From Sphingomonas naphthae (lineage in GTDB: Bacteria > Pseudomonadota > Alphaproteobacteria > Sphingomonadales > Sphingomonadaceae): a stretch of 64,000 nt of DNA. Numbering within the stretch: position 1 is the first letter of the stretch; every line of letters begins with the position of its first letter. The notes under the pieces are model-generated. The model was not told the origin of the DNA and did no database searches. It was given only the letters and a program-made list of their open reading frames with translations. The position numbers and the translations under genes are program-made. Of this stretch, positions 16,802 through 25,794 are shown one piece after another. Location: positions 2,480,001-2,544,000 of the forward strand of contig NZ_CP117411.1 in assembly GCF_028607085.1 (NCBI RefSeq), given 5' to 3'.

Positions 16802-17797
16802 TTATTCGTCCGGCCCCTCATACGCCTGCACGATCCGCCCGACGACCGGGTGGCGCACCACATCCGCCGCGCCGAAGCGCACCGTTTCGATGCCCTGGAT
16901 GCCCTCCAGCTTGCCCACCGCGTCGGCGAGGCCCGACTTGCCGATATCGGGCAGATCGATCTGGCGGGGATCGCCGCAGATCACCATGCGGCTGTTCATG
17001 CCGAAGCGGGTCAGGAACATCTTCATCTGCGCCGGGGTCGTGTTCTGCGCCTCGTCGAGGATGACGAAGGCGTCCGACAGTGTGCGACCGCGCATGAAGG
17101 CGATCGGAGCGATCTCGATCTCGTTGCTGGCGATGCGCCGCTCGACCTGTTCGGCGGGCAGCATGTCGTACAAGGCATCGTACAGCGGGCGGAGATAGGG
17201 ATCGACCTTCTCCTTCATGTCGCCGGGCAGGAAGCCCAGCCGCTCGCCGGCCTCCACCGCCGGGCGCGACAGGATCAGCCGGTCGACCGTGCCCTGGATC
17301 AGTTGCTGCACCGCCTGCGCCACCGCCAGATAGGTCTTGCCCGTACCCGCCGGCCCCAGCGCGAAGATGATGTCGGCGCGGTTCAAGGATTCCATGTAGC
17401 GGATCTGCGTCGCGGAGCGCGGCACGATCGTCTTCTTGCGGGTGCGGATCATCACCGAGGGCGGCTGGCTCACATCCTTGCGGATGATGCCCTCCAGGGT
17501 CGGTTCGGACGACATGGCGATCACCGCCTCGACGGCGCCGCTGTCGATATCCTGCCCCTGCACGATGCGGTTGTAGAGGCCGGAAAGCACATCGCGGGCG
17601 CGGGCGGCATTTTCCGCCATCCCCTCGATCTGCACCTTGTTGCCCCGCGCCGAGACATAGACGCCGAGGCGATTTTCTATGGCGACGAGGTTCTGGTCAT
17701 ATTGGCCGAACAGCCTCCCCAGAAGCTGCGGCTTGTCGAACACGATTTCCAGCCGGGCACGTTCTCCGGCCTGCGCGGGTACTGGCTTGCGACTCAT
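16802..17797 (-). CDS. phoH: PhoH family ATPase
   Basis: PhoH/YbeZ-type P-loop protein of 331 residues. An N-terminal KH-like region (about 15-100) is followed by the ATPase with Walker A GPAGTGKTY near residue 148 and Walker B FVILDEAQNT near 245, then an SRMVICGDPRQIDLP motif. Members are RNA-associated ATPases linked to ribosome maturation and usually lie between miaB and ybeY. Here miaB is upstream but is separated by a gene on the other strand, and ybeY is not downstream. The ATG at 17797 gives the standard length. Confidence 0.93.
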   Translation of the reverse strand: MSRKPVPAQAGERARLEIVFDKPQLLGRLFGQYDQNLVAIENRLGVYVSARGNKVQIEGMAENAARARDVLSGLYNRIVQGQDIDSGAVEAVIAMSSEPTLEGIIRKDVSQPPSVMIRTRKKTIVPRSATQIRYMESLNRADIIFALGPAGTGKTYLAVAQAVQQLIQGTVDRLILSRPAVEAGERLGFLPGDMKEKVDPYLRPLYDALYDMLPAEQVERRIASNEIEIAPIAFMRGRTLSDAFVILDEAQNTTPAQMKMFLTRFGMNSRMVICGDPRQIDLPDIGKSGLADAVGKLEGIQGIETVRFGAADVVRHPVVGRIVQAYEGPDE

Positions 17798-17913
17798 GCG
17801 GTCCTTTCATGCGCCACATCGGGCACGCGGAGGTTGGACCGGCCGCCCGGCGATTGCCAGCCCTTTGCGAAGCGCCGAGGCAACGCTGACACGAAGCCGC
17901 GCGTTGTGGCCGC

Positions 17914-18420
17914 ATGACCACAGCTAAGCCCCGTTTCAGCTCAGGCGATCCCCGCCGCCGCTACGCCCCCGAAAAGCGGATGGCGGTCCGTGTCGGGATC
18001 GGCGTCGCCTTCCTGCTGTGGATCGTCAGCCTCACCTATCCGAACATCGCGACCTGCCCCGGCGCGGGCTATTTCGATCCGCACCCACCGCGCCTGAACC
18101 CGCTCGGCGACGATACGGTGTCGGTGATGGGCTGGATGGGCATCTTCGTCGGCCAGCTCGCCTGGTACGCCAACATCCTGTCGGCCGTGCTGACGTGGGG
18201 ATTGTGGAAGGGCCTGCGCCCGACCCGCCTGATCCTGATCGCGCAACCGATCCTGACGCTCTGGGCCTTCGCGCCGATCGACCTGTGGCATGGCGAGAGC
18301 CGGGCCGAGCCGGTGTGCCTGGCGGGGTTCGGGCCGGGCTTCTACCTGTGGATGGCAAGCCAGATCGCGATCGCGCTGGTGGCGCTGTATGCGCGGCGGG
18401 GAGTGGTGGCGACCGGCTGA
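17914..18420 (+). CDS. hypothetical membrane protein
   Basis: 168 residues, not recognised. After a basic 24-residue head there are four predicted helices: VGIGVAFLLWIVSLTYP, MGWMGIFVGQLAWYANILSA, LILIAQPILTLWAF and ASQIAIALVALYA. A loop after helix 1 has CPGAGYFDPHPP, and the last outer loop has EPVCLAGFGPG, so two loop cysteines could pair. It is divergent from phoH and convergent with miaB, so it interrupts the usual miaB-phoH order. The ATG at 17914 is the first in a frame with coding character. Confidence 0.7.
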   Translation: MTTAKPRFSSGDPRRRYAPEKRMAVRVGIGVAFLLWIVSLTYPNIATCPGAGYFDPHPPRLNPLGDDTVSVMGWMGIFVGQLAWYANILSAVLTWGLWKGLRPTRLILIAQPILTLWAFAPIDLWHGESRAEPVCLAGFGPGFYLWMASQIAIALVALYARRGVVATG

Positions 18421-18431
18421 TCCCAAGATGC

Positions 18432-18544
18432 GATCGTCACCCCGGACTTGTTCCGGGGTCCACCCCGAAGCAACCGACACGACAAAATTTCAGGCGCAAC
18501 GATCGGGGGCCGGTGGACCCCGGAACAAGTCCGGGGTGACGATC
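18432..18544. repeat. long inverted repeat (family R3) abutting the miaB stop
   Basis: The arms gatcgtcaccccggacttgt and acaagtccggggtgacgatc are complementary over about 35 bp, and the inner part (ccggggtccacc and ggtggaccccgg) also pairs. It sits between two converging genes and ends 4 bp from the miaB stop codon. Confidence 0.88.
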
Positions 18545-18548
18545 GGGT

Positions 18549-19865
18549 TCAAGCCGCCGCCCGCACCCGCTCCACCGCCTGCACGCTGTTCGGCCCGCCG
18601 GACACGATCTCCACCTCGACCATGTCGCCCACCTTGGCCGCGCTGTCGATCAGCACCGATTGCAGCCAGGGCGACTTGCCTAGCATCTGGCCGGGCAGCT
18701 TGCCCTTGCGCTCGACCAGCACGTCGGTGGTGCGGCCTATCGTGGCGGCGTTGAAGGCGATCGCCTGTTCGCGCACCAGCGCCTGGAGCCGCTGGAGCCG
18801 CTCGTCCATCACCGCTTCGGGCACCTGATCGCCCATCGTCGCCGCCGGGGTGCCTGGGCGTGGGCTGTATTTGAAGCTGAACGCCTGCGCGTGGCCGACG
18901 GCGCGGATCGCGTCCAGCGTCGCCTCGAAATCGGCGTCGGTCTCGCCGGGGAAGCCGACGATATAGTCGCCGGAGATGGCGATATCGGGCCGGGCGGCGC
19001 GCACCCGATCGATCAGCTTCAGGTAGCTGGCGACATCATGGCTGCGGTTCATCGCCTTCAGCACCCGATCGCTGCCCGACTGCACCGGCAGATGCAGGAA
19101 GGGCATCAGTTTCTCCACGTCGCGATGCGCCGCGATCAGCCCGTCGGCCATGTCGTTGGGGTGGCTGGTGGTGTAGCGGATGCGCGCGATCGTCGGCATC
19201 GCGGCGATCGCCTCGATCAGGTCGTGCAGCCCTCGTCCGCGCTCATCTGTCCACGCGTTAACGTTCTGGCCCAGCAGGGTGATCTCGCGCGCGCCAGCGT
19301 CGGCCAGCGCCTTCGCCTCGTCGATCACCGCATCCCACGGCCGCGAGACTTCGGCGCCGCGCGTGTAGGGCACGACGCAATAGGTGCAGAATTTGTCGCA
19401 CCCTTCCTGCACCGTCAGGAAGGCGGACGGCCCCTGCTTGCGGCGGCGGGGCAGCGCATCGAACTTGGACAGCGCGGGCATGTCGGTATCGAGGGCGCGG
19501 CGCCCGGCGGCGGCCTCGGCCACCATCTCGGGCAGGCGATGATAGGCCTGCGGGCCGACGACGATATCGACAGACTTCGCCCGCCGCGTGATCTCCGCCC
19601 CCTCGGCCTGCGCGACGCAGCCGGCCACCGCGATCATCGGCGTGGAGCCGTCGTCGCGGCGCAGGCGCCCGATATCCGAATAGACCTTCTCGGCGGCCTT
19701 CTCGCGGATGTGGCAGGTGTTGAGCACGACCAGATCGGCGGCGCCCGCGTCGGCCGCCGCGACCATGCCCTCGGCGCCGAGCAACTCGGCCATGCGCTCG
19801 CCATCATAGACGTTCATCTGGCAGCCGAACGACTTGACGTGGAAGGATTTGGGAGGGGCGTTCAT
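18549..19865 (-). CDS. miaB: tRNA (N6-isopentenyl adenosine(37)-C2)-methylthiotransferase
   Basis: Radical-SAM enzyme of 438 residues that adds a methylthio group to i6A37 of tRNAs. The N-terminal UPF0004 domain supplies three cluster cysteines: SFGCQMN (C15), NTCHIRE near 52 and VAGCVAQ near 87. The radical-SAM triad CDKFCTYC follows near 155, and the C-terminal TRAM domain covers about 375-435 ([14 protein letters not shown]). All cluster ligands are present. Length is standard. An R3 inverted repeat lies directly at its 3' end. The single receiver gene upstream on the same strand is separated by about 60 bp. Confidence 0.97.
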   Translation of the reverse strand: MNAPPKSFHVKSFGCQMNVYDGERMAELLGAEGMVAAADAGAADLVVLNTCHIREKAAEKVYSDIGRLRRDDGSTPMIAVAGCVAQAEGAEITRRAKSVDIVVGPQAYHRLPEMVAEAAAGRRALDTDMPALSKFDALPRRRKQGPSAFLTVQEGCDKFCTYCVVPYTRGAEVSRPWDAVIDEAKALADAGAREITLLGQNVNAWTDERGRGLHDLIEAIAAMPTIARIRYTTSHPNDMADGLIAAHRDVEKLMPFLHLPVQSGSDRVLKAMNRSHDVASYLKLIDRVRAARPDIAISGDYIVGFPGETDADFEATLDAIRAVGHAQAFSFKYSPRPGTPAATMGDQVPEAVMDERLQRLQALVREQAIAFNAATIGRTTDVLVERKGKLPGQMLGKSPWLQSVLIDSAAKVGDMVEVEIVSGGPNSVQAVERVRAAA

Positions 19866-19929
19866 GGGCGCGGCCTATAATCGAAGGTCCCGATTGCAGC
19901 TACGCCCAAAAAAGCCGGCCTCGCGGCGA

Positions 19930-20373
19930 TTACAGGCCGAACAGGGTCAACCCGCGCGGCACGCGGCCCACCGGCATGCCCGCCACCGTCGCCTTCACCG
20001 CCTCGATCGCGGCGAGCAGGTCGCGCTGGGTATAGGGTTTCGAGAGGCAGGCCACCGCCAGCGACTGAGCCTCCGGCGGGCAGGCGCCCGTCACGAACAT
20101 CACCGGCACGCCCTTGCCCTTGGCGACCTCTGCCACCTCGATCCCCGTGCTGCCATCGGACAGGCGCACATCGGCCAGCACCAAATCGGGCGGGGATGCC
20201 TGCACGCTGGCGATCGCGTCGGCGGCATTGTCCACCGTCGCCGCGACCAGATAGCCCGCGTCGCGCAGGAAATGCTCATTGTCGAACGCGACCAGAGGCT
20301 CGTCCTCCACGATCAGGATCGTGGTCGGCAGATCCTTTTCCGGGCGCGGCTTGCGCTTACCGAACAACGCCAT
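19930..20373 (-). CDS. stand-alone response regulator receiver protein
   Basis: 147 residues: a basic head (ALFGKRKPRPEKD) and one receiver domain with the acidic pair in IVEDEPLV, phosphoacceptor Asp in LADVRLSDG, Thr in FVTGAC and Lys in LSKPYT. There is no output domain, so it would act by protein contacts, as CheY/DivK-type or PhyR-associated single receivers do. No kinase gene is adjacent. I start at the ATG at 20373; sequence further upstream in the frame overlaps the divergent symporter leader and has no family features. Its genomic neighbours give no hint of its partner. Confidence 0.85.
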   Translation of the reverse strand: MALFGKRKPRPEKDLPTTILIVEDEPLVAFDNEHFLRDAGYLVAATVDNAADAIASVQASPPDLVLADVRLSDGSTGIEVAEVAKGKGVPVMFVTGACPPEAQSLAVACLSKPYTQRDLLAAIEAVKATVAGMPVGRVPRGLTLFGL

Positions 20374-20540
20374 GGTGTTCGCCCCCCTGCCCCAGTGAAA
20401 CTCGACGCCCATCGCACCATCCTCCCCCGATACACGAAGGAAGGACGGTGTCGCGAGCGATCGCCCTTGACCCGACACCGCTTTGCCCCGACCAAGGGCG
20501 CGATTTCTGCCCTTTTCCCGAATTTACCCCGGAGACGCAT

Positions 20541-21863
20541 GTGGCCCGTAGGCTGACCCAGTTCATCCTCCTCGCGATGGTCGCCGGCATCATCCTCGGG
20601 TATATCCTCAACGTCACCGTATCTCCTGACGCTGTCGCAACGATCGCAGGCGTGCTTTCGATCCTTACGGATGTGTTCCTGCGGCTCATCAAGATGATTA
20701 TCGCGCCGCTGGTGTTCGCCACCCTCGTCGCGGGTATCGCGCACATGGGCGACACGTCGGCGCTGGGCCGGGTCGGCGTGCGCACGATCGGCTGGTTCCT
20801 GTGCGCCAGCCTCGTCTCGCTGACGCTCGGGCTGATCCTCGTCAACATCCTCCAGCCGGGGGTAGGGCTGAACCTGCCGCTGCCGGACGTGACCGCGTCG
20901 AGCGGCATCGACAACAACGCCTCGTTCGATCTCAAGACCTTCGTCACCCACCTGGTCCCCAAATCGATCATCGAATCGATGGCCGGCAACGAGATCCTCC
21001 AGATCGTCGTCTTTTCGGTCTTCTTCGGCGTGGCCCTCACCGCGATCGGCGAGAAGGGCGCGCCGATCGTGCGAGGCGTGGAGGCGCTGGTCGGCGTGAT
21101 GCTGCAGGTGACCGGCTATGTGATGCTGTTCGCGCCGTTCGCGGTGTTCGCGGCCGTCACGGGGTCGATTGCGCGCGAGGGGATCGGCATCCTCGCCACC
21201 TTCGGTTACTTCATGGGCGGCTTCTATCTCGGCCTGTTCATCCTGTGGGGGCTGATGTTCTTCGCGGCCTTCCTGTTCGTGGGGCCTCGGGTGAAGCTGC
21301 TGGCGCGCTACGTGCGCGATCCGCTGCTGGTGGCCTTCTCGACCGCCTCGTCGGAGGCCGCCTTCCCGCGTACATTGGAGGCGCTCGACCGCTTCGGCGT
21401 GCCGCGCCGCATCTCGGGCTTCGTGCTGCCGCTGGGCTATTCGTTCAACCTCGACGGCTCGATGATGTATTGCACCTTCGCGTCGCTGTTCATCGCGCAG
21501 GCCTATGGCATCCACCTGTCGCTGGGCACGATGATCACCATGTTGCTGGTGCTGATGGTCACGTCGAAGGGCATCGCCGGCGTGCCGCGCGCCAGCCTCG
21601 TCGTGATCGCCTCGACCCTCTCCTTCTTCAAGATCCCGGAAGCCGGCCTGCTGCTGATCCTCGCGATCGACCATTTCCTCGACATGGGGCGCTCCGCCAC
21701 CAACGTCGTCGGCAACGCGGTCGCCTCGGTGGTCGTCGCCAAGTGGGAGGGCGTGCTGGAGGTGCTGGAAAGCGACATCATCGAACCGCTGCCGACGCCG
21801 CACGACACGCCATCGAAGGGCCATGCCGGGCTCGACATCGATCCGGTCGAACAGCGGCGCTGA
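20541..21863 (+). CDS. dicarboxylate/amino acid:cation symporter (DAACS family)
   Basis: Inner-membrane secondary transporter of 440 residues in the GltP/DctA fold. Diagnostic elements are IAPLVFATLVAGIA in helix 2, the re-entrant loop STASSEAAFPRTLE, the NLDGSMMY motif in helix 7, the second re-entrant loop TSKGIAGVPRAS and DMGRSATNVVGNA in helix 8, which carries substrate- and cation-binding residues. Whether the substrate is a C4-dicarboxylate or an acidic amino acid cannot be decided. The GTG at 20541 is preceded by a ggag box and begins a classic N-terminus (ARRLTQFILLAMVAG); the longer open frame upstream is not membrane-like. Confidence 0.92.
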   Translation: MARRLTQFILLAMVAGIILGYILNVTVSPDAVATIAGVLSILTDVFLRLIKMIIAPLVFATLVAGIAHMGDTSALGRVGVRTIGWFLCASLVSLTLGLILVNILQPGVGLNLPLPDVTASSGIDNNASFDLKTFVTHLVPKSIIESMAGNEILQIVVFSVFFGVALTAIGEKGAPIVRGVEALVGVMLQVTGYVMLFAPFAVFAAVTGSIAREGIGILATFGYFMGGFYLGLFILWGLMFFAAFLFVGPRVKLLARYVRDPLLVAFSTASSEAAFPRTLEALDRFGVPRRISGFVLPLGYSFNLDGSMMYCTFASLFIAQAYGIHLSLGTMITMLLVLMVTSKGIAGVPRASLVVIASTLSFFKIPEAGLLLILAIDHFLDMGRSATNVVGNAVASVVVAKWEGVLEVLESDIIEPLPTPHDTPSKGHAGLDIDPVEQRR

Positions 21864-21923
21864 GCCGCGACGGAGCCTCCGCATCGTCGGCGCGTTGGGA
21901 GCGCCGATAAGCAGGGGGCAGGG

Positions 21924-22733
21924 ATGACCGGAATATCAGGGAGCTGGCTGGCGGCGGCGGCGATGCTGGCGCTGGCGGGGCCGGCGATGGCGGAGGATCT
22001 GCGGCCCTTCTGCACCAGCCGGCCGGGGCTGGGCGAACCGCCCTGCATCGTCGATCGCGGCTATGTCGTCGCCGAGCTGGGGCTGGGCGACTGGACGCGC
22101 GAGACCGAGGATGCGACCCGCACCAAGACTTTCCTGAGCGGCGACGGGCTGCTGCGCTTCGGCGTGGATCGGGTGAGCGAGGTGCAACTCGGCTGGAGCG
22201 CCTATGGCCGCACGCGCGAGATCGACCGCGCAGCCGGATCGCGCGAGCGGACGAGCGGCGTGGGCGATGTGACGCTGGGCTATCGTCGCAGCCTGATGAA
22301 CCCGAGCGGATCGAAACTGTCGATCGCGGTGCAGCCGTCGGTCACCCTGCCGACGGGTGGGCAGGCGATCGGCCAGGGCAGCTGGAGCGCCGACCTGGCG
22401 GTGATGGGCAAGAAGTCGATCGGCGGCGGCCTGTCGCTGGAACTGATGCCCTCGATCTCGGCCAGCGCCAACGAGAGCCGGCACGGGCGCCATCTGGCCT
22501 ATGGCGCGATCGCGGGGGTCGGCATCGAGGCGCGCAAGAACCTGACCTTCACTACCGAGATTTCGGCGATCCGCGACCGCGATCCATCGGGCCACAGCAC
22601 CGAGCTTCTGCTGGGCGAGGCCATCGCGTGGCAGCCGGGGAAGAACTGGCAGCTGGACGTGGGCGGCGCGGCCGGGCTGAACCATGCCAGCCTCGACAGG
22701 CGGATCTATTTCGGCGTGGCGCGGCGGTTCTGA
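21924..22733 (+). CDS. outer-membrane beta-barrel protein, phenol MetA-degradation type
   Basis: 269 residues with a signal peptide (cleavage after GPAMA near residue 24) and alternating amphipathic strands ending in a C-terminal Phe (GVARRF). Features such as GDVTLGYR, VTLPTGG and WQPGKNWQLDVGG match the 'putative MetA-pathway of phenol degradation' porin-like family, named from a gene context and not from shown function. Two cysteines near the mature N-terminus (PFCTS, PPCIV) could form a disulfide. It lies 60 bp after the symporter gene on the same strand, so it could share its transcript, but no joint role is evident. Confidence 0.78.
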   Translation: MTGISGSWLAAAAMLALAGPAMAEDLRPFCTSRPGLGEPPCIVDRGYVVAELGLGDWTRETEDATRTKTFLSGDGLLRFGVDRVSEVQLGWSAYGRTREIDRAAGSRERTSGVGDVTLGYRRSLMNPSGSKLSIAVQPSVTLPTGGQAIGQGSWSADLAVMGKKSIGGGLSLELMPSISASANESRHGRHLAYGAIAGVGIEARKNLTFTTEISAIRDRDPSGHSTELLLGEAIAWQPGKNWQLDVGGAAGLNHASLDRRIYFGVARRF

Positions 22734-22745
22734 TCCAGGCGGAGC

Positions 22746-22769
22746 GTGCTCCGGCGAAGGCCGGAGCAC
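22746..22769. terminator. bidirectional hairpin between converging genes
   Basis: A perfect 10-bp stem (gtgctccggc/gccggagcac) with a GAAG tetraloop. It lies 13 bp after the barrel gene and 11 bp after the dehydrogenase stop on the other strand. There is no strong T-tract. Confidence 0.6.
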
Positions 22770-22779
22770 AGCGAAAGTC

Positions 22780-23832
22780 TCAGCCCCGCCCGATCAGCCG
22801 CATCGCCATGCGATCGGCGACATCCGCCGCCGGATCGCCGGTGGCGGCGCTTTCCGCCCACACCTGCTCCAGCCGCTCGGGGATCAGGGTGATGCGGCGC
22901 GCCACTTCGGCGCGGTCGCCCTGCCCCAGATATTCCAGCGCCACGTTGATGATGCCGCCCGCGTTGATGACGTAATCGGGCGCATACAACACGCCGCGCC
23001 CATGCAGCCGCGCCGCGTCCGCCGGGACGGCCAGCTGGTTGTTGGCGCCGCCCGCCACGACCGGCGCGCGGAGCGCGGCGATGGCGCCAGCGTCGAGGAT
23101 CGCGCCCAGCGCGCAGGGGCTGACGACATCGGCCTCGATCGCAAGGATTTCGTTGGCATGGGCGGTCGCCGCGCCCAGCTCGTGCGCCAGCGCCGCCGCC
23201 TTCACGCCGTTGACGTCGGCGAGCGTGAGTTTCGCGCCGTCCGCCGCGAGCAGCCGGGCGAGGCCGCCGCCGACCGAGCCGACGCCCTGGATCGCGACAT
23301 GCACGCCGGCCGCGCTGTCCTTGCCGAGCGCCCGCTTGATGGCCGCCAGCACGCCCAGATAGACGCCGCGCGCGGTGGACGGGCCGGGATCGCCGCCGGC
23401 ATGGCCCTCGCCGACGGGCAGGCCGGAGACGTGGCGGGTCGCTCTGGCGATCGCGACCATGTCCGCGTCCGACATGCCGACATCCTCGGCGGTGACATAT
23501 TTGCCGCCCAGCGAATCGATCGCGCGGCCGAAGGCGGCCAGCATCTCGGGCGTCTTGGTGCGCGCGCCATCGGCCAGCACGACCGCCTTGCCACCGCCCA
23601 TGGGGAGGCCCGCCATGGCATTCTTGAAGCTCATACCGCGCGACAGGCGCAGCGCATCGGTGACGGCGTCGGCCTTGTCGGCATAATGCCAGAAGCGCGT
23701 GCCGCCGGCCGCCGGGCCGAGATGCGTCGAGTGGATCGCGATGATCGCCTGAAGGCCCGTCACCGGATCGGTGAAGAAGTGAACGCCCTCATGCTCGTCG
23801 AAGTCGGGATAGTCCCACAGCGCCGCCATCAT
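22780..23832 (-). CDS. Glu/Leu/Phe/Val dehydrogenase (leucine dehydrogenase type)
   Basis: NAD-dependent amino-acid dehydrogenase of 350 residues. The substrate domain has GGTRFW and the catalytic lysine region LPMGGGKAV; the Rossmann domain has the glycine motif IQGVGSVGGGLARLL near residue 180. GGANNQL and DYVINAGGIINVA are typical of leucine/valine dehydrogenases. It likely deaminates branched-chain amino acids oxidatively. Two ATGs in tandem (23832 and 23829) are possible starts, both placed after an aagga box; the difference is one residue. The frame upstream of them runs into the tRNA-His gene and is not coding. Confidence 0.9.
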   Translation of the reverse strand: MMAALWDYPDFDEHEGVHFFTDPVTGLQAIIAIHSTHLGPAAGGTRFWHYADKADAVTDALRLSRGMSFKNAMAGLPMGGGKAVVLADGARTKTPEMLAAFGRAIDSLGGKYVTAEDVGMSDADMVAIARATRHVSGLPVGEGHAGGDPGPSTARGVYLGVLAAIKRALGKDSAAGVHVAIQGVGSVGGGLARLLAADGAKLTLADVNGVKAAALAHELGAATAHANEILAIEADVVSPCALGAILDAGAIAALRAPVVAGGANNQLAVPADAARLHGRGVLYAPDYVINAGGIINVALEYLGQGDRAEVARRITLIPERLEQVWAESAATGDPAADVADRMAMRLIGRG

Positions 23833-23945
23833 CCGATTCCTTATCCATGCCCGGCTATTGCGAGCGCGCGCAATAATATTACTCGCGCGACTTGGCCAGC
23901 CGAAAAGGCGCCGGGCGGCACGAACAGGAAATGCGGAGGAGAAAA

Positions 23946-24023
23946 TGGGGCGACCGACGGGGATTGAACCCGCAACCTCCGGTACCACAAACCGGCGCTC
24001 TAACCAATTGAGCTACGGTCGCC
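23946..24023 (-). tRNA. tRNA-His (GTG)
   Basis: Full cloverleaf on the minus strand. The acceptor stem gcgaccg pairs with cggtcgc, the anticodon loop is ttgtggt with GTG, and the T-loop is gttcaatc. The extra G at -1 opposite discriminator C is the hallmark of tRNA-His. The CCA end is encoded. Confidence 0.97.
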
Positions 24024-24160
24024 ACAACGCCACCGGCTCGATCGGCCGACGCGAGCGGGCTCCATAGGCAGATGGAGCGAGCGTTGCAAGCGACGGACGT
24101 TGCGATTGGCCGCGCAATCACTACAAAAGGAAAAGACATATAACACTAGGGTCGCCATCC

Positions 24161-24589
24161 TTGCTCTCCCAACGCACCCGCTATGCGCTCCGCGCGCTGC
24201 AACACCTCGCCGACCGCTATGGCGAGGGGCCGGTGCAGCTGCCGGAGATCGCGCGCATCCAGAACATCCCCGCCAAATTCCTGACCGTGATCCTGTCCGA
24301 ACTGAAGCGCGCTGGCTTCGTCGAGACGCTGCGCGGCAAGGAGGGCGGCTATTGGCTGGGCAAGCGGCCGGAGGAGATCACCTATGGCGACATCGTCCGC
24401 GCCACGCGCGGCAGCCTGGCGCTGACCCCCTGCGCCAGCCGCTTCAACCACCGCCCGTGCGAGCAATGCGTCGACGAGGAGACGTGCCGCCTGCGCGAAG
24501 TGATGCTGCTGGTGCGCGACGAAACCGCCAACGTGCTGGATCGCATTCCGCTTTCGGCGAAGGTTTCGGCTGCGCAGGCGGCGGAATAG
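24161..24589 (+). CDS. Rrf2 family transcriptional regulator
   Basis: 142 residues with an N-terminal winged helix (SQRTRYALRALQHLAD, IPAKFLTVILSELKRAG) followed by the wing GKEGGYWLG. The C-terminal part has four cysteines (CASRFNHRPCEQCVDEETC), in an arrangement that could hold an Fe-S cluster as in IscR/NsrR or act as thiol sensor. It lies just upstream of the sulfate transporter genes cysTWA on the same strand, so a role in sulfur or cysteine control, as for CymR, is a reasonable inference. The start is a TTG; the family-like sequence begins exactly there. Confidence 0.88.
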   Translation: MLSQRTRYALRALQHLADRYGEGPVQLPEIARIQNIPAKFLTVILSELKRAGFVETLRGKEGGYWLGKRPEEITYGDIVRATRGSLALTPCASRFNHRPCEQCVDEETCRLREVMLLVRDETANVLDRIPLSAKVSAAQAAE

Positions 24590-24595
24590 GTCTTT

Positions 24596-24758
24596 GTTCA
24601 CGCGGAGACGCGGAGGCGCGGAGAGAAGAAAGAGACAAGGGTGATCGGGACGTGGCTCTCCATCGGTGCCCGATCTTCCGACGGATCGGGAGCCACGTCC
24701 CGATAGACCCTCTTCCTCTCCCCTTCTTCTCTCCGCGCCTCCGCGTCTCCGCGTGAAC
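24596..24758. repeat. perfect 35-bp inverted repeat between Rrf2 gene and cysT
   Basis: The outer arms (24596-24630 and 24724-24758) are exact complements: gttcacgcggagacgcgg on the left, ccgcgtctccgcgtgaac on the right. Inside, atcgggacgtggctctcc pairs with gggagccacgtcccgat. The arms are built from a short 'gcggag' unit. The 323 bp between the two genes contain this element, a T/C-rich stretch and a possible 13-codon frame. Confidence 0.92.
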
Positions 24759-24866
24759 AATCCTTCCTCTCTCCCCCACCCGCTGGCCCGACCGGCATAG
24801 CCGCGCTACAGCCCCCCCAAGAGATGCTGCCGCTCCCCCTCTCCCTCGCTCGCCTAGAGAGGCGCG

Positions 24867-24908
24867 ATGCCGAATCGTTTCATCCTCGTCGCCGAGCCCC
24901 GCGCCTGA
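24867..24908 (+). CDS. possible 13-residue leader peptide or gene remnant before cysT
   Basis: A 13-codon frame (MPNRFILVAEPRA) has a plausible ribosome binding site (agagagg, 4 nt before the ATG) and stops 4 bp before the cysT ATG. It could be a leader for translational coupling, a remnant of another gene, or chance. No coding evidence beyond the ribosome binding site. Confidence 0.22.
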   Translation: MPNRFILVAEPRA

Positions 24909-24912
24909 GCCG

Positions 24913-25794
24913 ATGAGCGCCGCCCTCGCCCTCGAACCCCGGCCCGTTTCGATGGGGCCGGCGCGGCGGCGTGGCCGGCAGAGACGGCTGATGCCGGGCT
25001 TTGGCCTGACTCTCGGGCTCACCGTCTTCTGGCTGTCGCTGGTGGTGCTGATCCCGCTCTCCACGATCTTCGTGAAGACGGCGGTGCTGGGGTTCGACCA
25101 GTTCCTCGAAGCGGCCTTCAACCCGCGCGTGATGGCGGCCTATCGCCTCAGCTTCGGCGCGGCGGCCGCCGCCGCCGGGGTGAACGCCATGTTCGGGCTG
25201 CTGATCGCCTGGGTGCTGGTGCGCTATGACTTCTTCGGCAAACGGCTGATCTCGGCGATGGTCGATCTGCCCTTCGCCCTGCCCACCGCCGTCGCCGGCA
25301 TCGCGCTGACGGCGCTTTATGCCAACACCGGCTGGGTCGGCGCGCTGATCGAGCCGCTGGGGGTGAAGGTCGCCTATCGCCCCCTCGGCGTGATCGTCGC
25401 GCTGATCTTCATCGGCCTGCCGTTCATCGTCCGCTCGGTCGAGCCGGTGCTGGCTGATCTCGGCCGCGACGTGGAGGAAGCCGCTTCCGCGCTCGGCGCG
25501 AACCGCTGGCAGACCTTCTCCCGTGTCATCCTGCCCGCCATCACCCCGGCGCTGCTGACGGGCTTCGCGCTGGCCTTCGCGCGCGGCGTCGGCGAATATG
25601 GATCGGTGATCTTCATCGCCGGCAACATGCCGTTCGAGAGCGAGATCGCGCCGCTGATGATCGTCTCCGAACTGGAGCAATATGACTACCCCGCCGCCAC
25701 CGCGATCGCGGCGGTGATGCTGGTGGTGTCGTTCGGGCTGCTGCTCGTCATCAACCTCGTCCAGATCTGGACGCGGAAGCGGATCGAGGCATGA
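24913..25794 (+). CDS. cysT: sulfate ABC transporter permease subunit CysT
   Basis: Inner-membrane permease of 293 residues, one of the two channel subunits for sulfate/thiosulfate import. Six helices are visible. The EAA loop that contacts the ATPase reads [21 protein letters not shown] near residue 192. Conserved [15 protein letters not shown] and [14 protein letters not shown] are typical of CysT. It is followed by cysW with a 4-bp ATGA overlap. The periplasmic binding protein (sbp/cysP) gene normally found first in the operon is missing here. Confidence 0.95.
   Translation: MSAALALEPRPVSMGPARRRGRQRRLMPGFGLTLGLTVFWLSLVVLIPLSTIFVKTAVLGFDQFLEAAFNPRVMAAYRLSFGAAAAAAGVNAMFGLLIAWVLVRYDFFGKRLISAMVDLPFALPTAVAGIALTALYANTGWVGALIEPLGVKVAYRPLGVIVALIFIGLPFIVRSVEPVLADLGRDVEEAASALGANRWQTFSRVILPAITPALLTGFALAFARGVGEYGSVIFIAGNMPFESEIAPLMIVSELEQYDYPAATAIAAVMLVVSFGLLLVINLVQIWTRKRIEA

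Noticed and set aside
23833-23988. Longer start for the amino-acid dehydrogenase
   Set aside because: The extra codons overlap the 5' flank and part of tRNA-His and read as non-protein-like sequence; the tandem ATG has a ribosome binding site.
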